In this document: piece after piece, positions 1 through 10,866 of the stretch
Position numbering within the stretch: position 1 is the stretch's first letter
Layout: every line of letters begins with the position of its first letter
Source: Buchnera aphidicola (Rhopalosiphum padi)
GTDB taxonomy: Bacteria > Pseudomonadota > Gammaproteobacteria > Enterobacterales > Enterobacteriaceae
Assembly: GCF_005080845.1 (NCBI RefSeq)
Contig: NZ_CP034858.1
Location: 186,001-250,000 of the forward strand
Direction: 5' to 3'
DNA length: 64,000 bases
Program-made: the position numbers and the translations under genes
The notes under the pieces: generated by a model
Told to the model about the DNA's origin: nothing
The model's database searches: none
What the model saw: only the letters and a program-made list of their open reading frames with translations

Positions 1-881
1 GCAATGATATAGAAATGCACGATGTAGCTGAAGAAGAACTTTTTATAGTTAAAAAACAAAAAAAAAAATTAGAAGATAATATCAAAATATTGTTATTACC
101 TACAGATCCTAATGATCAGCATAGTTGTTTTATTGAAATTAGAGCCGCAACAGGAGGAGATGAGTCTTCAATTTTTGCTGGAGAATTATTTAGAATGTAT
201 ACACGTTATGCTGAAAATTGTATGTGGAAAACAGAAATAATGAGCTCAAGTGAGAACGAGAGAGGAGGATTTAAAGAAATAATAGCTAAAATTACAGGAA
301 AAGGTGCATGTGGTCGTTTAAAATTTGAATCTGGAGGACATCGTGTTCAAAGAGTTCCTGAAACAGAATCTCAAGGAAGAATTCATACATCAACTTGTAC
401 TGTAGCAATTATGCCTGTTAGGCCTAAGACTGAAAAAGAAGAAATTAAATCTTCTGATTTAAAAATTGATACTTTTCGTTCTTCTGGAGCTGGTGGTCAA
501 CATGTGAATACTACTGATTCTGCCATTCGAATCACCCACATTCCTACTGGACATGTAGTAGAATGCCAAGATGAAAGATCACAACATAAAAACAAAGCTA
601 AAGCTTTATCTATTTTATCTGCTCGTGTGTACGCTGATAAATTAGAAAAAAATCAAAAAGAAAATTCATCTATGAGACGAATTTTATTGGGAACTGGTGA
701 AAGATCAGATAGAAATAGAACATATAATTTTGCTCAGAATAGAATTACGGATCATAGAATTAATCTTACTATATATAAACTAGATGAAGTTTTGCAAGGA
801 AAATTAGATTTACTTATCAATCCAATAATGCGAGAGTATCAAGCAGACATGCTTGCTTCTTTATCTCAATTTAAATTATGA
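1..881 (+). CDS. prfA: Peptide chain release factor 1 (5' end outside window)
   Basis: RF1 reads UAA and UAG stop codons in the ribosomal A site and triggers release of the finished protein. The open frame runs in from the left edge (codons from base 3), so about the first 70 residues of a roughly 360-residue protein are missing; the ATG at 15 is internal. The class I signature is present: a GGQ tripeptide encoded at 492-500, which contacts the peptidyl-tRNA ester, and a PxT stop-recognition tripeptide (here PET) in the segment [12 protein letters not shown]. An 11-A run at 58-68 stays in frame (QKKKL), a useful control for the interrupted poly(A) genes elsewhere. The stop overlaps the prmC start by 4 bp, implying coupled translation. 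Confidence 0.97.
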   Translation, partial: NDIEMHDVAEEELFIVKKQKKKLEDNIKILLLPTDPNDQHSCFIEIRAATGGDESSIFAGELFRMYTRYAENCMWKTEIMSSSENERGGFKEIIAKITGKGACGRLKFESGGHRVQRVPETESQGRIHTSTCTVAIMPVRPKTEKEEIKSSDLKIDTFRSSGAGGQHVNTTDSAIRITHIPTGHVVECQDERSQHKNKAKALSILSARVYADKLEKNQKENSSMRRILLGTGERSDRNRTYNFAQNRITDHRINLTIYKLDEVLQGKLDLLINPIMREYQADMLASLSQFKL

Positions 882-1708
882 ATATACACTACTGGTTAAA
901 AAAAGCAATTAAAGTACTATCTCATTTTGACAATCCTCGATACGAAGCTGAGATTTTATTAAGTCATGTTTTAAAACGTACACGTATTTCAATTATAATT
1001 GATGATACAATTACATTAAGTAAAGAACAATATAAAAAATTAAATAATTTTGTTTATCGAAGGTCGCTAGGTGAACCTATAGCTTATATAATAGGAAAAA
1101 AAGAATTTTGGTCTTTATCTTTGTGTGTTTCATATACAACGCTTATTCCTAGACCAGACACTGAAATTTTAGTAGAAAAAATATTATCTAAAACTAATAA
1201 AAGTTTAAAATATATCCTTGATTTAGGTACAGGCTCTGGAGCAATTGCTTTAGCTTTAGCTAGTATTTGTTCTAATTGGGACGTTACTGGTGTTGATAAT
1301 TCAAATGCAGCCCTTAAAATAGCTAAGATGAATGCATTAAAATTTAATTTGAAAAATGTAAAATTTTTTTATAGTGACTGGTTTTCTCATATAAATAAAA
1401 AATTTCATATTATTGTAAGCAATCCTCCATATATTGGCATAAAAGAAATAAAGTTACTTAAAAAAGATCTTTTTTATGAACCATTTAATGCATTAATATC
1501 AAAAAAAGATGGATTATTAGATATTGAATTGATTATAAAAAAATCTAGTCAATATCTACTAGATAAAGGTTGGTTGTTGATCGAACATGGATGGAAACAA
1601 AAATTGAAGGTACAGTATTTATTTAAAAAAAATAATTTTTTTTACATAGAATCTTTTAAAGATTATGGAGGTAATGATCGAATTACTCTTGGTCAAAAAA
1701 AACAATAA
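878..1708 (+). CDS. prmC: Release factor glutamine methyltransferase PrmC (HemK)
   Basis: PrmC uses S-adenosylmethionine to methylate the glutamine of the GGQ motif in release factors RF1 and RF2, which speeds termination. The 276-residue product has an N-terminal helical substrate-binding part, a Rossmann SAM-binding motif DLGTGSG at residues 115-121, and the catalytic NPPY motif at 182-185 that holds the target glutamine amide. Length matches the E. coli protein (277 residues). It overlaps its substrate gene prfA by 4 bp (ATGA), the enterobacterial arrangement. The following 160 bp is AT-only spacer with no visible gene; in E. coli sirB2 sits there. Confidence 0.97.
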   Translation: MNIHYWLKKAIKVLSHFDNPRYEAEILLSHVLKRTRISIIIDDTITLSKEQYKKLNNFVYRRSLGEPIAYIIGKKEFWSLSLCVSYTTLIPRPDTEILVEKILSKTNKSLKYILDLGTGSGAIALALASICSNWDVTGVDNSNAALKIAKMNALKFNLKNVKFFYSDWFSHINKKFHIIVSNPPYIGIKEIKLLKKDLFYEPFNALISKKDGLLDIELIIKKSSQYLLDKGWLLIEHGWKQKLKVQYLFKKNNFFYIESFKDYGGNDRITLGQKKQ

Positions 1709-1869
1709 ATTTATTAAAATAATATTTTTAATAAAATGATTTAGTATTTTTTATATGTGAAAAAAATCGAAAATATAATTTTACATTATCATAAAATATA
1801 TATTAATATATATCTACCTATAAATTTTAAATTTTTTATTATCTAAAAAATGTTGCTATAACTAATAAT

Positions 1870-2679
1870 ATGAAATCTTTTCCCAATATTGATTTTTCTA
1901 AATTATCGCTTTTCGATTCTATTATTGCAACTTCTCAAGTTATTAGAGAAGATTTTCCTACAAAATCTGTAGTTTCTGATTTATATAATAAGGTAAAAGA
2001 AGCAAAATCTTATATTTCATCTGAAATTGAACCGAATTTAAAATTAAAAAAATTGCTGACACTTTTTTATAAAAATTGGAATTTTGGTGCTGCAAGCGGG
2101 ATATATAAACTTTCAGATATGCTATGGATTGATAATGTTTTAAAGACTCGTCAAGGTACCGCTGTTTCTCTAGGTGTTCTTTTTTTACATATTGCACAAG
2201 AATTAAAATTACCGTTATATCCTGTAGTCTTTCCTACACAACTAATTTTAAGGGCAGAGTGGACAAATAAAAAAAAATGGTTAATTAATCCTTTTAATGG
2301 AGAAATTTTAGATCGGCATACCTTAGAAGTATGGTTAAAAGGCAACATTAGTCCTACTGCAGAACTATATGAAAATGATTTGTACAAATCTGAATCTATT
2401 ACTGTTGTTCGTAAAATGTTAGACACATTAAAATCCGCATTGATGGAAGAAAAAAAAATGGAATTAGCATTAAATGTAAGCAATTTATTATTACAAATTA
2501 GTCCGAATGATCCATATGAAATCCGTGATAGAGGATTAATATATGCAAACTTAGAATGTAATCATGTTGCTTTGACAGATTTAATTTATTTTGTTGAAAA
2601 TTGTCCTGAAGATCCTATTAGTGAAATAATTAAAGTACAAATTCATGCTATTGAGCAGAAAAAGATGATATTACATTAG
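1870..2679 (+). CDS. sirB1: SirB1/YchA family protein (transglutaminase-like, TPR)
   Basis: The 269-residue product has the length of E. coli SirB1 (YchA) and lies downstream of prfA-prmC as in E. coli. Family members combine an N-terminal transglutaminase-like region with C-terminal helical repeats; here the N-terminal two thirds contain the family segment around GAASGIYKLSDMLW and RQGTAVSLGVLFLH, and the last 80 residues look like TPR helices. The molecular role is not established, so its retention in a reduced genome is notable. sirB2 and kdsA, which flank sirB1 in E. coli, are absent here. It converges on nadE with a 26-bp gap. Confidence 0.9.
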   Translation: MKSFPNIDFSKLSLFDSIIATSQVIREDFPTKSVVSDLYNKVKEAKSYISSEIEPNLKLKKLLTLFYKNWNFGAASGIYKLSDMLWIDNVLKTRQGTAVSLGVLFLHIAQELKLPLYPVVFPTQLILRAEWTNKKKWLINPFNGEILDRHTLEVWLKGNISPTAELYENDLYKSESITVVRKMLDTLKSALMEEKKMELALNVSNLLLQISPNDPYEIRDRGLIYANLECNHVALTDLIYFVENCPEDPISEIIKVQIHAIEQKKMILH

Positions 2680-2705
2680 GTATATTAGGAGATTGTTTAA
2701 ATATT

Positions 2706-3512
2706 TCATCCTAAGTTAATTATTTTACGTTTATGTTCTGTTGCTAAATATAATTTTTCAATTATTTTTTTATTTAAAGTATTTATTTTTTTTCCTTCTA
2801 AATAATCATCAATTTCATTATATGTTATACCTAACGCTAGTTCGTCTTCTTTTTGTGGGTTTTCATCTTCAAGATCAGCAGTTGGTTTTTTTAAATATAA
2901 ATGATCAGGACAATTTAATTCTTTTAACAACAATCTACCCTGTCTTTTATTTAATTTAGAAATTAAGTTAATATCTGTTCCATTATCTCCATGTTTTGTA
3001 AAGAATCCAGTAATAGTTTCTGCTGCGTTTCCTGTTCCAACAACCAGTCCATTTTTTATAGCTGCAATACTATACTGTACTTTCATTCTTTCTCTTGCTT
3101 TTTCATTTCCTTTAATATAGTCTGAGATTTTTATTCCCTGATTTTTTAACGATATTTCACTATTTAACACTGCATTTTTTATGTTAATTGTAAAAATTTG
3201 ATCTGGATTTATAAAATTAATTGCATCTCTGCAATCTTTTTCGTCTAATTGTATACCATACGGCAAACGTAATGCAATAAATTGATAAGATTTTTCTTTT
3301 TTTTCTTTTCTCAATTCTTGAATTGATAATTGACATAATTTTCCAGTTAAGGTTGAATCTTGTCCTCCGCTAATAGCTACTATTAACGATTTTAAATGAG
3401 TATTTTTAATTAAATACGTCTTTAATATTTGAATACGATTTTCTATTTCTTTCTTTGGTATAATTAGCGGTTTAACCCCTAATAATCTGATAATTTTTTT
3501 TTGTAATGTCAT
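2706..3512 (-). CDS. nadE: NH3-dependent NAD synthetase
   Basis: NadE adenylates nicotinic acid adenine dinucleotide with ATP and amidates it with ammonia to give NAD, the last step of NAD synthesis. The 268-residue product is the short ammonia-dependent form with no glutaminase domain. The PP-loop pyrophosphatase motif SGGQDS is at residues 48-53, and the C-terminal half has the GTGNAAE and TKHGDNGTD segments that bind the substrate nucleotide. It is transcribed away from ackA; the 136-bp gap between the two starts must hold both promoters. Together with nadK it gives this genome the last steps of NAD(P) supply. Confidence 0.96.
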   Translation of the reverse strand: MTLQKKIIRLLGVKPLIIPKKEIENRIQILKTYLIKNTHLKSLIVAISGGQDSTLTGKLCQLSIQELRKEKKEKSYQFIALRLPYGIQLDEKDCRDAINFINPDQIFTINIKNAVLNSEISLKNQGIKISDYIKGNEKARERMKVQYSIAAIKNGLVVGTGNAAETITGFFTKHGDNGTDINLISKLNKRQGRLLLKELNCPDHLYLKKPTADLEDENPQKEDELALGITYNEIDDYLEGKKINTLNKKIIEKLYLATEHKRKIINLG

Positions 3513-3648
3513 TTTTTTCTTTTTATTATCGTTTCATTTTAAATATTAACTTTGTTAATAAAGCTAATTATTATATATTAAAAATAATAATTTCGAAAGT
3601 TTACATTAAAATATAATTATTTTAATAAATAAAAAACGGTAAAAAATA

Positions 3649-4848
3649 TTGAATAATTTAATTTTTGTATTGAATTGTGGTAGTTCTTCTGTAAAGTTTG
3701 CAATATTAAATCCTAATAATAAAAAAAAATATTTATCTGGTTTAGTAGAGTGTTTATTTTTATCAAAAACATATATTAAATGGAAATATTTAGGAATAGA
3801 ACACAAAACATGTATAGGATCTAATTTATCTCATAAAGATGCTTTGAACTTTATTTTTGATGAGTTTCTTTTAGAAAAAAAAGATATATTTAATAATATT
3901 ATAGGTATAGGACATAGAGTAGTTCATGGAGGAAACAAAATAAAATCATCTGTTTTAGTAGATGATGATATTATTCAATTGATTCAAAATGCTATTCCAT
4001 TCGCTCCATTACATAATCCAGTAAATTTAATAGGTATCAAAATAGCTATAGAAAAATTTCCTGCTTTTTCAAAAAAAAATGTAGCTGTTTTCGATACATC
4101 TTTTTATCAAAATATGCCAGAAACTTCTTTTTTGTATGCTATCCCCTATTTTTTTTATAAAAAATACCGTATTCGACGATATGGAGCTCATGGTACAAGC
4201 CATCACTATGTTGCTTCTGAAGCTGCTGTTATTTTGAATAAAAGTTTTAATTCACTTAATATTATTACATGTCATTTAGGTAATGGGGCTTCTGTTTCTG
4301 CAGTTTGTAATGGAATATGTGTAGATACTTCTATGGGATTAACGCCTTTAGAAGGATTAGTAATGGGTACTCGTAGTGGTGATATAGATCCTTCAATTAT
4401 TTTTTTTATGCACCAAAAACTTGGTATGAGTATTGATGAAATTCATACAATACTCACAAAAAAGTCTGGTTTATTAGGTTTAAGTGGAATAAGTAGTGAT
4501 TTTCGTTATTTTGAAAAAAATTACTATTTCGAAAAAAATGCAAAATTATCTGTAGATATATTCTGTCATCGTTTGTCTAAATATATTGCTTCTTATATGG
4601 CCTTAATGGAAAATCGTTTAGATGCTATAGTATTTACTGGAGGCATTGGTGAAAATGTTCCATTAATTAGAGAAATTACTTTATCAAAATTATTTTTAAT
4701 AGGTTTTAAAGTTGATATAAAACGTAATTTTACTATTAAAAATGGAAAGCACGGATTAATTACTACAGATACATCGCGTCCAGCATTTGTTATTCCAACA
4801 GATGAAGAATTGGCAATAGCTCAGGAGACTATAAAGATAATTAGTTAA
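3649..4848 (+). CDS. ackA: Acetate kinase
   Basis: AckA transfers phosphate between acetyl phosphate and ADP, yielding acetate and ATP; with Pta it converts acetyl-CoA to acetate with substrate-level ATP formation. The 399-residue product has the acetokinase signature NCGSSSVKF near residue 9 and AHGTSH at 180-185, part of the ASKHA-fold active site. The start is TTG: alignment of the N terminus with E. coli AckA fits this codon, no ATG is near, and the hydrophobic strand begins immediately after. It lies 54 bp upstream of pta, an operon as in E. coli. Confidence 0.96.
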   Translation: MNNLIFVLNCGSSSVKFAILNPNNKKKYLSGLVECLFLSKTYIKWKYLGIEHKTCIGSNLSHKDALNFIFDEFLLEKKDIFNNIIGIGHRVVHGGNKIKSSVLVDDDIIQLIQNAIPFAPLHNPVNLIGIKIAIEKFPAFSKKNVAVFDTSFYQNMPETSFLYAIPYFFYKKYRIRRYGAHGTSHHYVASEAAVILNKSFNSLNIITCHLGNGASVSAVCNGICVDTSMGLTPLEGLVMGTRSGDIDPSIIFFMHQKLGMSIDEIHTILTKKSGLLGLSGISSDFRYFEKNYYFEKNAKLSVDIFCHRLSKYIASYMALMENRLDAIVFTGGIGENVPLIREITLSKLFLIGFKVDIKRNFTIKNGKHGLITTDTSRPAFVIPTDEELAIAQETIKIIS

Positions 4849-4902
4849 AATCATAATTATTTTATAGTATTTTCTATATTAAATTAAAATAAAAAAGAAA
4901 TT

Positions 4903-7026
4903 ATGTCGCGTATTATAATGTTAGTACCTTTAGATGAAAACGTTAGTTTAACTACAATTAGTTTAAGTTTACTTTATTTCTTTAATAAAGAAGAACAAAA
5001 AAATTATTTTAAATCTTTTTCTTATTTTCCTCTTATAAAATCAGATAATATAAACTTTATCAGAAAATGTTTTTCAAAAAAAATAAATATACTAGATGAT
5101 ATAAATTTTTCTAAAAAAATTTTTAATTCTTACAAATATTCTTCTCTTGTAAATAAGATTATTAAAGAATGTTTTAATAGAGAGAAGATGAATGAATTGA
5201 TTTTAATCAAGGGGATTAATAAAGAAGAGCATTGTGATGCAGATCAAATCAATTTTGATATTGCACAAAATATAGATGCAGAAGTGATATTAATAGAAAA
5301 TTTAAAAGAATTGTCCTTAGAATATTTTCGAAAAAAGGAAGAAAAAATCCATTTTTTTTTACAGCAAAAAAAATATAAAAATTTTTTAGGTGTTATTTTT
5401 AATGAAATTAATTCTCCTTTTATTAAAATGAAATATAATTTCATTGATAAATTAACAATTTTAAAAAATATAAAACAAAGTACATGCATTGACGAAATTA
5501 AAAAAAAATTTTCTTTTAATAGTTTTTTTACTGTTATAGCTTTTATTCCTTGGAATAAAAATTTACTTCAATCATCTGTAATCAATATTTTTAAATTTTT
5601 AAATGCAAATCTTATAAATACAATAAGTATAAAAAACACTTTTATAAAAAATATAACAATATTTGATGAAGATTGTTCAATAATTTTGAAAAAAAATTAT
5701 ACTAATACATTGGTATTAGTTGCTTTGAGTCGAATGGAAATATTTTTTAAAACATTGCGTTTATTATTAAAACCAAAAGAAATAGGTGCAATTTTACTAA
5801 CAGGAGTATTGAAAATAAATAAGAATTCTATTGAATTATTAAAATTTTTAATAAATCAAGGTATTCCTATATTTTTTACGAAACAAAACACAATAGAAAT
5901 ATTATCTCAATTACAAAAGTTTAATTTTAATATTAATATTCAAAACAAAGTTTTTATTAAAAATTTATTAGAATATATTTCTAGTTTTTTTAATAAAAAC
6001 TCTTTAATCAGCGAAAAGAATAAAACTACTATTGATTATAAAAAAACGTACTCACCTAAAAATTTTTGTTATCGATTAAAAAAATTATCTAAAAGAAAAT
6101 CTAAACGTATTATACTTCCTGAATCATATGAAATACGTATATTAAAATCAGCTGAGATATGTCATCGTTTAGGTATAGCAGAATGTATATTGTTAGGTGA
6201 TCCAAAAAAAATTTATAATATTGCAAATCAAAATGGAATTTTTTTGAATAAAAACATTGAAATAATAAATCCTTTTTTAATAAGAGATAAATATATTTCA
6301 CGTTTATTAGAAATTCGTAAAAATAAAAACATAGATGAAGTTTTTGCAAAAAAACAATTAAAAGATAACGTTGTTTTAGCAACGTTGATATTAGAATCTG
6401 GTGAAGTTGACGGATTAGTTTCTGGAACAGTTCATACAACTGCTAATACTATACGTCCAGCATTGCAAATTATCAAAACTAATTCTATTTATTCTTTAGT
6501 TTCATCTATATTTTTTATGTTGTTACCAAATGAAGTTTTGATTTATGGCGATTGTGCGATTAATATAGAACCAAATGCAGAAGAATTAGCTGAAATTGCA
6601 ATTCAATCTGCCGATTCAGCAAAAATATTTGGTATAGAACCACGTATAGCAATGTTATCTTATTCTACTGGTTTTTCTGGATCTGGATGGCAAGTAGAAA
6701 AAGTTAGGGATGCAACTTCTATCGTAAAAAGAAAAAGACCTGATTTAATTATTGATGGTCCAATTCAGTATGATGCAGCGATTTCAAAGGAAGTTGCTAA
6801 GTTAAAAACTCCTTATTCATCTATTTTAGGATCAGCTAATGTTTTTATTTTTCCGGATTTAAATTCTGGTAATATAACTTATAAGGCAGTTCAACGTTCA
6901 ACAGATCTTATTTGCATTGGACCAATGCTACAAGGATTAAAAAAACCAGTAAATGACTTATCAAGAGGTGCATCAGTTGAAGACATTGTTTATACAATTG
7001 CATTGACATCAATTCAATCTTTATAA
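4903..7026 (+). CDS. pta: Phosphate acetyltransferase
   Basis: Pta exchanges the CoA of acetyl-CoA for phosphate, giving acetyl phosphate for AckA. At 707 residues it has the long enterobacterial form (E. coli 714): an N-terminal P-loop/DRTGG regulatory part followed by the catalytic PTA_PTB domain from about residue 390. The two halves differ sharply. The catalytic half keeps family segments such as SGTVHTTANTIRPALQII and DGPIQYDAA, whereas the first 380 residues are rich in Lys, Asn, Ile and Phe, and the P-loop expected near residue 10 is not recognisable. It ends 9 bp from the converging yfaE frame, with no obvious terminator between. Confidence 0.95.
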   Translation: MSRIIMLVPLDENVSLTTISLSLLYFFNKEEQKNYFKSFSYFPLIKSDNINFIRKCFSKKINILDDINFSKKIFNSYKYSSLVNKIIKECFNREKMNELILIKGINKEEHCDADQINFDIAQNIDAEVILIENLKELSLEYFRKKEEKIHFFLQQKKYKNFLGVIFNEINSPFIKMKYNFIDKLTILKNIKQSTCIDEIKKKFSFNSFFTVIAFIPWNKNLLQSSVINIFKFLNANLINTISIKNTFIKNITIFDEDCSIILKKNYTNTLVLVALSRMEIFFKTLRLLLKPKEIGAILLTGVLKINKNSIELLKFLINQGIPIFFTKQNTIEILSQLQKFNFNINIQNKVFIKNLLEYISSFFNKNSLISEKNKTTIDYKKTYSPKNFCYRLKKLSKRKSKRIILPESYEIRILKSAEICHRLGIAECILLGDPKKIYNIANQNGIFLNKNIEIINPFLIRDKYISRLLEIRKNKNIDEVFAKKQLKDNVVLATLILESGEVDGLVSGTVHTTANTIRPALQIIKTNSIYSLVSSIFFMLLPNEVLIYGDCAINIEPNAEELAEIAIQSADSAKIFGIEPRIAMLSYSTGFSGSGWQVEKVRDATSIVKRKRPDLIIDGPIQYDAAISKEVAKLKTPYSSILGSANVFIFPDLNSGNITYKAVQRSTDLICIGPMLQGLKKPVNDLSRGASVEDIVYTIALTSIQSL

Positions 7027-7035
7027 ACTTTATTT

Positions 7036-7295
7036 TTATATTTTTATTATAATATTTCCGTTGGGTTCGCAACAGCATGGAAAAATCTCTCTTTTTTTAA
7101 ATAGAGCGGCCATGGGCTGTTTTATTGAATAAGATACACTACCTTTTAATATCTGAATACGACATGATCCACAATAACCAGATTTGCATTGATATTCAAT
7201 ATTTACATTATTTTTTTCTAAAATTGATAATAAAGAAGTTTTTTTTTATAAATTATTGTTTTTTTATTTAGTATTTTAATAGTAAAATTATTCAT
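7036..7295 (-). CDS. yfaE: 2Fe-2S ferredoxin YfaE, frame interrupted at an A9 run
   Basis: YfaE is a small 2Fe-2S ferredoxin that maintains the diferric-tyrosyl cofactor of NrdB. An ATG one base after the nrdB stop opens a frame that ends after 25 codons. The run of nine A (7239-7247, read on the minus strand) precedes this stop; one extra A would give an 86-residue protein, matching the roughly 84 residues of E. coli YfaE. The restored protein has the plant-type cluster motif CKSGYCGSC (C-x4-C-x2-C), the family segment IEYQC before it and a later PCCC holding the fourth ligand. The distal part is free of stops and well conserved, which argues that it is still used or was broken recently. Order nrdA-nrdB-yfaE is that of E. 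coli. Confidence 0.85.
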
Positions 7296-7296
7296 T

Positions 7297-8427
7297 TTAT
7301 AGTTTAAATTTTTTGAATTCTTGATTAGATACTTCTGATTCAATTTGGCCCACTAAATATGAACTGATTTCTGTTTCTTGAGGGGCCGTTTGTATATAAT
7401 CAGAATTTAACCAAGAATTGATCCAAGGAATTGGGTTTGATTTTTTTTCAAAAGGCATTTTAAAACCTATTGCATGCATACGAACATTAGTAATATATTC
7501 TATATATTGACATAATATATCTTGATTTAATCCCAACATCGAACCATCTTGAAACAAATATTTAGCCCATTTTTTTTCTTGTTCTGAAGCAGATATAAAT
7601 ATTTTAATTGCCTCTTCTCTGCATTCTAAAATAGTATTTTTCATATTTTCGTTATTTTTTTCGTTATTTAAAATATTTAAAATATGTTGAGTTCCAGTCA
7701 AGTGTAATGCTTCATCTCGTGCTATTAATCGGATAATTTTAGCATTTCCTTCCATTATTTCTCTTTCAGCAAATGCGAATGAACAAGCAAAACTAACGTA
7801 AAATCTAATGGCTTCTAGTACGTTTACACTAATTAAACAAAGATATAGTCTTTTTTTTAATAAGTTTAAATTGATTTCAATTTTTTTCCCATTAATTTTA
7901 TGATGTCCTTCTCCAAGTAAATGCCAATAAGCTGTTATTTTAATTAATTTATCATAATAAATAGAAATATCTTCTGCACGATCATTAATGTTTTTATTAG
8001 AAATAATATCATCAAATACGACAGATGGATGATTAATAATATTTCTAATTATATGTGTATATGAACGTGAATGAATTGTCTCTGAAAAAGACCATGTTTC
8101 AATCCATGTTTCTAATTCGGGAATAGAAACTATAGGTAAAAAAGCGATGTTAGGACTTCTTCCTTGAATAGAATCAAGTAAAGTTTGATATTTTAAATTA
8201 CTTATAAAAATATGTTTTTCGTTAGAAGGTAAATTTTGAAAATCTATTCTATCTTTAGATAAATCTATTTCTTCTGGTCTCCAAAAAAATGAAAGTTGTT
8301 TTTCAATTAGTTTTTCAAAAATATTATATTTTTGTTGATCATATCGAGCTATATTTACAGATTGTCCAAAAAACATAGGTTCTTTAAGTTGATTATTTTT
8401 CTTTTTTGAAAAAGTTGTATAAGACAC
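7297..8427 (-). CDS. nrdB: Ribonucleoside-diphosphate reductase 1, beta subunit
   Basis: NrdB (R2) carries the diiron-tyrosyl radical that starts ribonucleotide reduction in NrdA. The 376-residue product matches E. coli NrdB closely. The segment [10 protein letters not shown] places the iron ligands Glu116 and His119 and the radical tyrosine at 123 (Tyr122 in mature E. coli numbering). The C-terminal tail [12 protein letters not shown] is the part that docks onto NrdA. The start is GTG, chosen because the protein aligns from its second residue (SYTTFS) with E. coli NrdB; a CAGGTG element lies about 10 bases upstream. nrdA ends 50 bp upstream, and yfaE follows one base after the stop. Confidence 0.97.
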   Translation of the reverse strand: MSYTTFSKKKNNQLKEPMFFGQSVNIARYDQQKYNIFEKLIEKQLSFFWRPEEIDLSKDRIDFQNLPSNEKHIFISNLKYQTLLDSIQGRSPNIAFLPIVSIPELETWIETWSFSETIHSRSYTHIIRNIINHPSVVFDDIISNKNINDRAEDISIYYDKLIKITAYWHLLGEGHHKINGKKIEINLNLLKKRLYLCLISVNVLEAIRFYVSFACSFAFAEREIMEGNAKIIRLIARDEALHLTGTQHILNILNNEKNNENMKNTILECREEAIKIFISASEQEKKWAKYLFQDGSMLGLNQDILCQYIEYITNVRMHAIGFKMPFEKKSNPIPWINSWLNSDYIQTAPQETEISSYLVGQIESEVSNQEFKKFKL

Positions 8428-8477
8428 TTATATTACACCTGAAAATTTTTTATTTTTTAATTAAATTTATTCAATTA

Positions 8478-10769
8478 TTATATCGTACAAGCACCACTTG
8501 TACAATTATCTTCTCTTATGTTTTCAGTAGATTTGTTAACATTTTGATTATCTTCAGCACCATCACGAGTATTTTGATAATAAAGAGTTTTTATTCCAAG
8601 TTTATATGCTGTAAGTAAATCATATATAAGTTGTTTTATAGGTATTTTTTCATTTAAAAATCGTTTTGGATCATAATTAGTGTTAACTGAAATAGATTGA
8701 TCAATAAACTTCTGCATAATTGCCACAAGTTCTAAGTATCCTGTATTATTTGGTATATCCCAAAGTAATTCATATTCATATTTCAATTTTTTATATTCTG
8801 GAACCACTTGTCGCAGCATTCCATCTTTAGAAGCTTTTATACTGACAAAACCTCTTGGAGGTTCAATACCATTAGTAGCATTAGATATTTGAGAAGAAGT
8901 TTCTGAAGGCATTAAAGCAGATAAAGTGGAATTTCTTAATCCATATTTTTTAATTTTTTTTCGTAATGAATTCCAATTTAAATGTAATGGTTCATTACAT
9001 ATCGAATCTACATCTTTTTTATATGTATCAATTGGAAGCTTACCTAAATAATAATTAGTTTGATTAAATAATAAACAAGATCCTTTTTCTTTGGCTAATT
9101 CACAGGAAGCTTTTAGTAAATAATACTGTATTGCTTCAAAAGTTTTATGCGTTAAATTTTTTGCACTGCCATCTGAATAGCGTACTTTGTTTTTAGCTAA
9201 ATAATATGCAAAATTAATTACACCAATTCCTAAAGAACGTCTTGAAACAGCAGATTTTTTTGCACATAATACTGGATAGTTTTGATATTCTAATATTTCA
9301 TCTAAAGCGCGTACAGATAGTATAGATAATTCCTTGAGATCATTTAAATTATTAATTAAACCTAGATTGAGAGCTGATAGAGTACAAAGTGCAATTTCTC
9401 CATTTTTATCATCAATATTATTTAGTGGTTTTGTAGGCAATGTAATTTCTAAACACAAGTTAGATTGTCTTATTGTTGCCAATTTAGAATTAAATGGACT
9501 ATGTGAATTACAATGATCTACATTTTGTATATAGATACGTCCAGTTGATGCTCTTTCTCGCATAATTAAACAGAACAAATCAATTGCATTAATACTTTTT
9601 TTTCTTATATTGCTATTTTTTTCATATTTAATATAAATTTCCTTAAATTTTTTTTGATCGGAGAAAAAAAATTTATATAAGTTAGGAACGTCAGAAGGAC
9701 TAAATAATGTAATTTTTTTTCCTAGTAGCATTCTTTGATACATTAATTTATTAATTTGTACAGCATAATCAAGATGACGTACTCTATTTTCTTCAATTCC
9801 TCTATTATTTTTTAAAACTAATAAATTTTCAATTTCTAGATGCCATATTGGGTAAAAAACAGTTGCGGCCCCTCCTCTAACTCCACCTTGAGAACAAGAT
9901 TTTACTGCGCTTTGGAAGTGTTTATAAAAAGGAATACATCCGGTATGAAATGCTTCTCCATTTCTGATAGGACTTCCTAAAGCTCGAATTTGACCAGCGT
10001 TAATGCCTATTCCTGCTCGTTGAGAAACATATTTTACAATTGCACTAGTTGTAGCATTAATAGAGTTTAAATTATCTGCACATTCAATTAACACACAAGA
10101 ACTAAATTGACGAGTTGGTGTTCTTACTCCTGACATAATCGGTGTGGGTAGAGATATTTTAAAAGTGGAAATTGCATTATAAAAGCGCTGAATATAATTC
10201 ATACGAATATTTTTTTCGTATTTAGAAAATAAGCATGCAGATATTAAAATATATAAAAATTGTGCACTTTCATATATTTCTCCAGTAACACGATTTTGTA
10301 ATAAATACTTTCCTTCTAATTGTTTTACTGCTGCATAAGAAAAATTCATGTCACGCCAATGATCGATAAATGAATTCATTTCTACATATTCTTTAAAAGA
10401 ATAATTTTGTAATAATTTTTCGTCATATTTTCCTAAATTGACCATTTTTTTTACATGATGATACAGAATAGGTGGTTCAAATTGACCGTAAGCTTTTTTC
10501 CTAAGATGAAAAATAGCAAGTCTTGCTGCCATATATTGATAATCAGGTGTATCTTCAGAAATTAAATCTGCTGCAGCTTTAATAATTGTCTCATGTATAT
10601 TCACAGTTTTTATATTGTTATAAAATTGAATACGTGAACGTAATTCAACTTGAGAAACAGATATATTTTCTAATCCTTTTGCTGCCCAATTCAAAACTTT
10701 ATGAATTTTATCTAAATTTATTTTTTCTCTTTTTCCATTTCGTTTTGTAACAAACAAGCTATTTTCCAT
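8478..10769 (-). CDS. nrdA: Ribonucleoside-diphosphate reductase 1, alpha subunit
   Basis: NrdA (R1) reduces ribonucleoside diphosphates to deoxyribonucleotides for DNA synthesis. The 763-residue product has the N-terminal ATP-cone allosteric domain (about residues 5-95). Active-site cysteines are at 225 and 462 (redox pair) and 439 (thiyl radical), the E. coli positions, and the reducing pair is Cys756/Cys761 in the C-terminal CTSGAC. All residues needed for class Ia activity are therefore present. In E. coli ubiG separates gyrA from nrdA; here only 97 bp of spacer remains. No NrdR-box pair was recognised upstream. Confidence 0.98.
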   Translation of the reverse strand: MENSLFVTKRNGKREKINLDKIHKVLNWAAKGLENISVSQVELRSRIQFYNNIKTVNIHETIIKAAADLISEDTPDYQYMAARLAIFHLRKKAYGQFEPPILYHHVKKMVNLGKYDEKLLQNYSFKEYVEMNSFIDHWRDMNFSYAAVKQLEGKYLLQNRVTGEIYESAQFLYILISACLFSKYEKNIRMNYIQRFYNAISTFKISLPTPIMSGVRTPTRQFSSCVLIECADNLNSINATTSAIVKYVSQRAGIGINAGQIRALGSPIRNGEAFHTGCIPFYKHFQSAVKSCSQGGVRGGAATVFYPIWHLEIENLLVLKNNRGIEENRVRHLDYAVQINKLMYQRMLLGKKITLFSPSDVPNLYKFFFSDQKKFKEIYIKYEKNSNIRKKSINAIDLFCLIMRERASTGRIYIQNVDHCNSHSPFNSKLATIRQSNLCLEITLPTKPLNNIDDKNGEIALCTLSALNLGLINNLNDLKELSILSVRALDEILEYQNYPVLCAKKSAVSRRSLGIGVINFAYYLAKNKVRYSDGSAKNLTHKTFEAIQYYLLKASCELAKEKGSCLLFNQTNYYLGKLPIDTYKKDVDSICNEPLHLNWNSLRKKIKKYGLRNSTLSALMPSETSSQISNATNGIEPPRGFVSIKASKDGMLRQVVPEYKKLKYEYELLWDIPNNTGYLELVAIMQKFIDQSISVNTNYDPKRFLNEKIPIKQLIYDLLTAYKLGIKTLYYQNTRDGAEDNQNVNKSTENIREDNCTSGACTI

Positions 10770-10866
10770 ATTAAATTAACCTATTTTAAAAAATATATTA
10801 TAAATATTGTTTTTGAAATCTAGTATAATTACTTTTTTAGTATAAATATTTTTTATTAAAATATTT

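Noticed and set aside
2151..2483. 110-codon minus-strand frame inside sirB1
   Set aside because: Antisense shadow of a gene of full family length; no similarity to any protein family was recognised.
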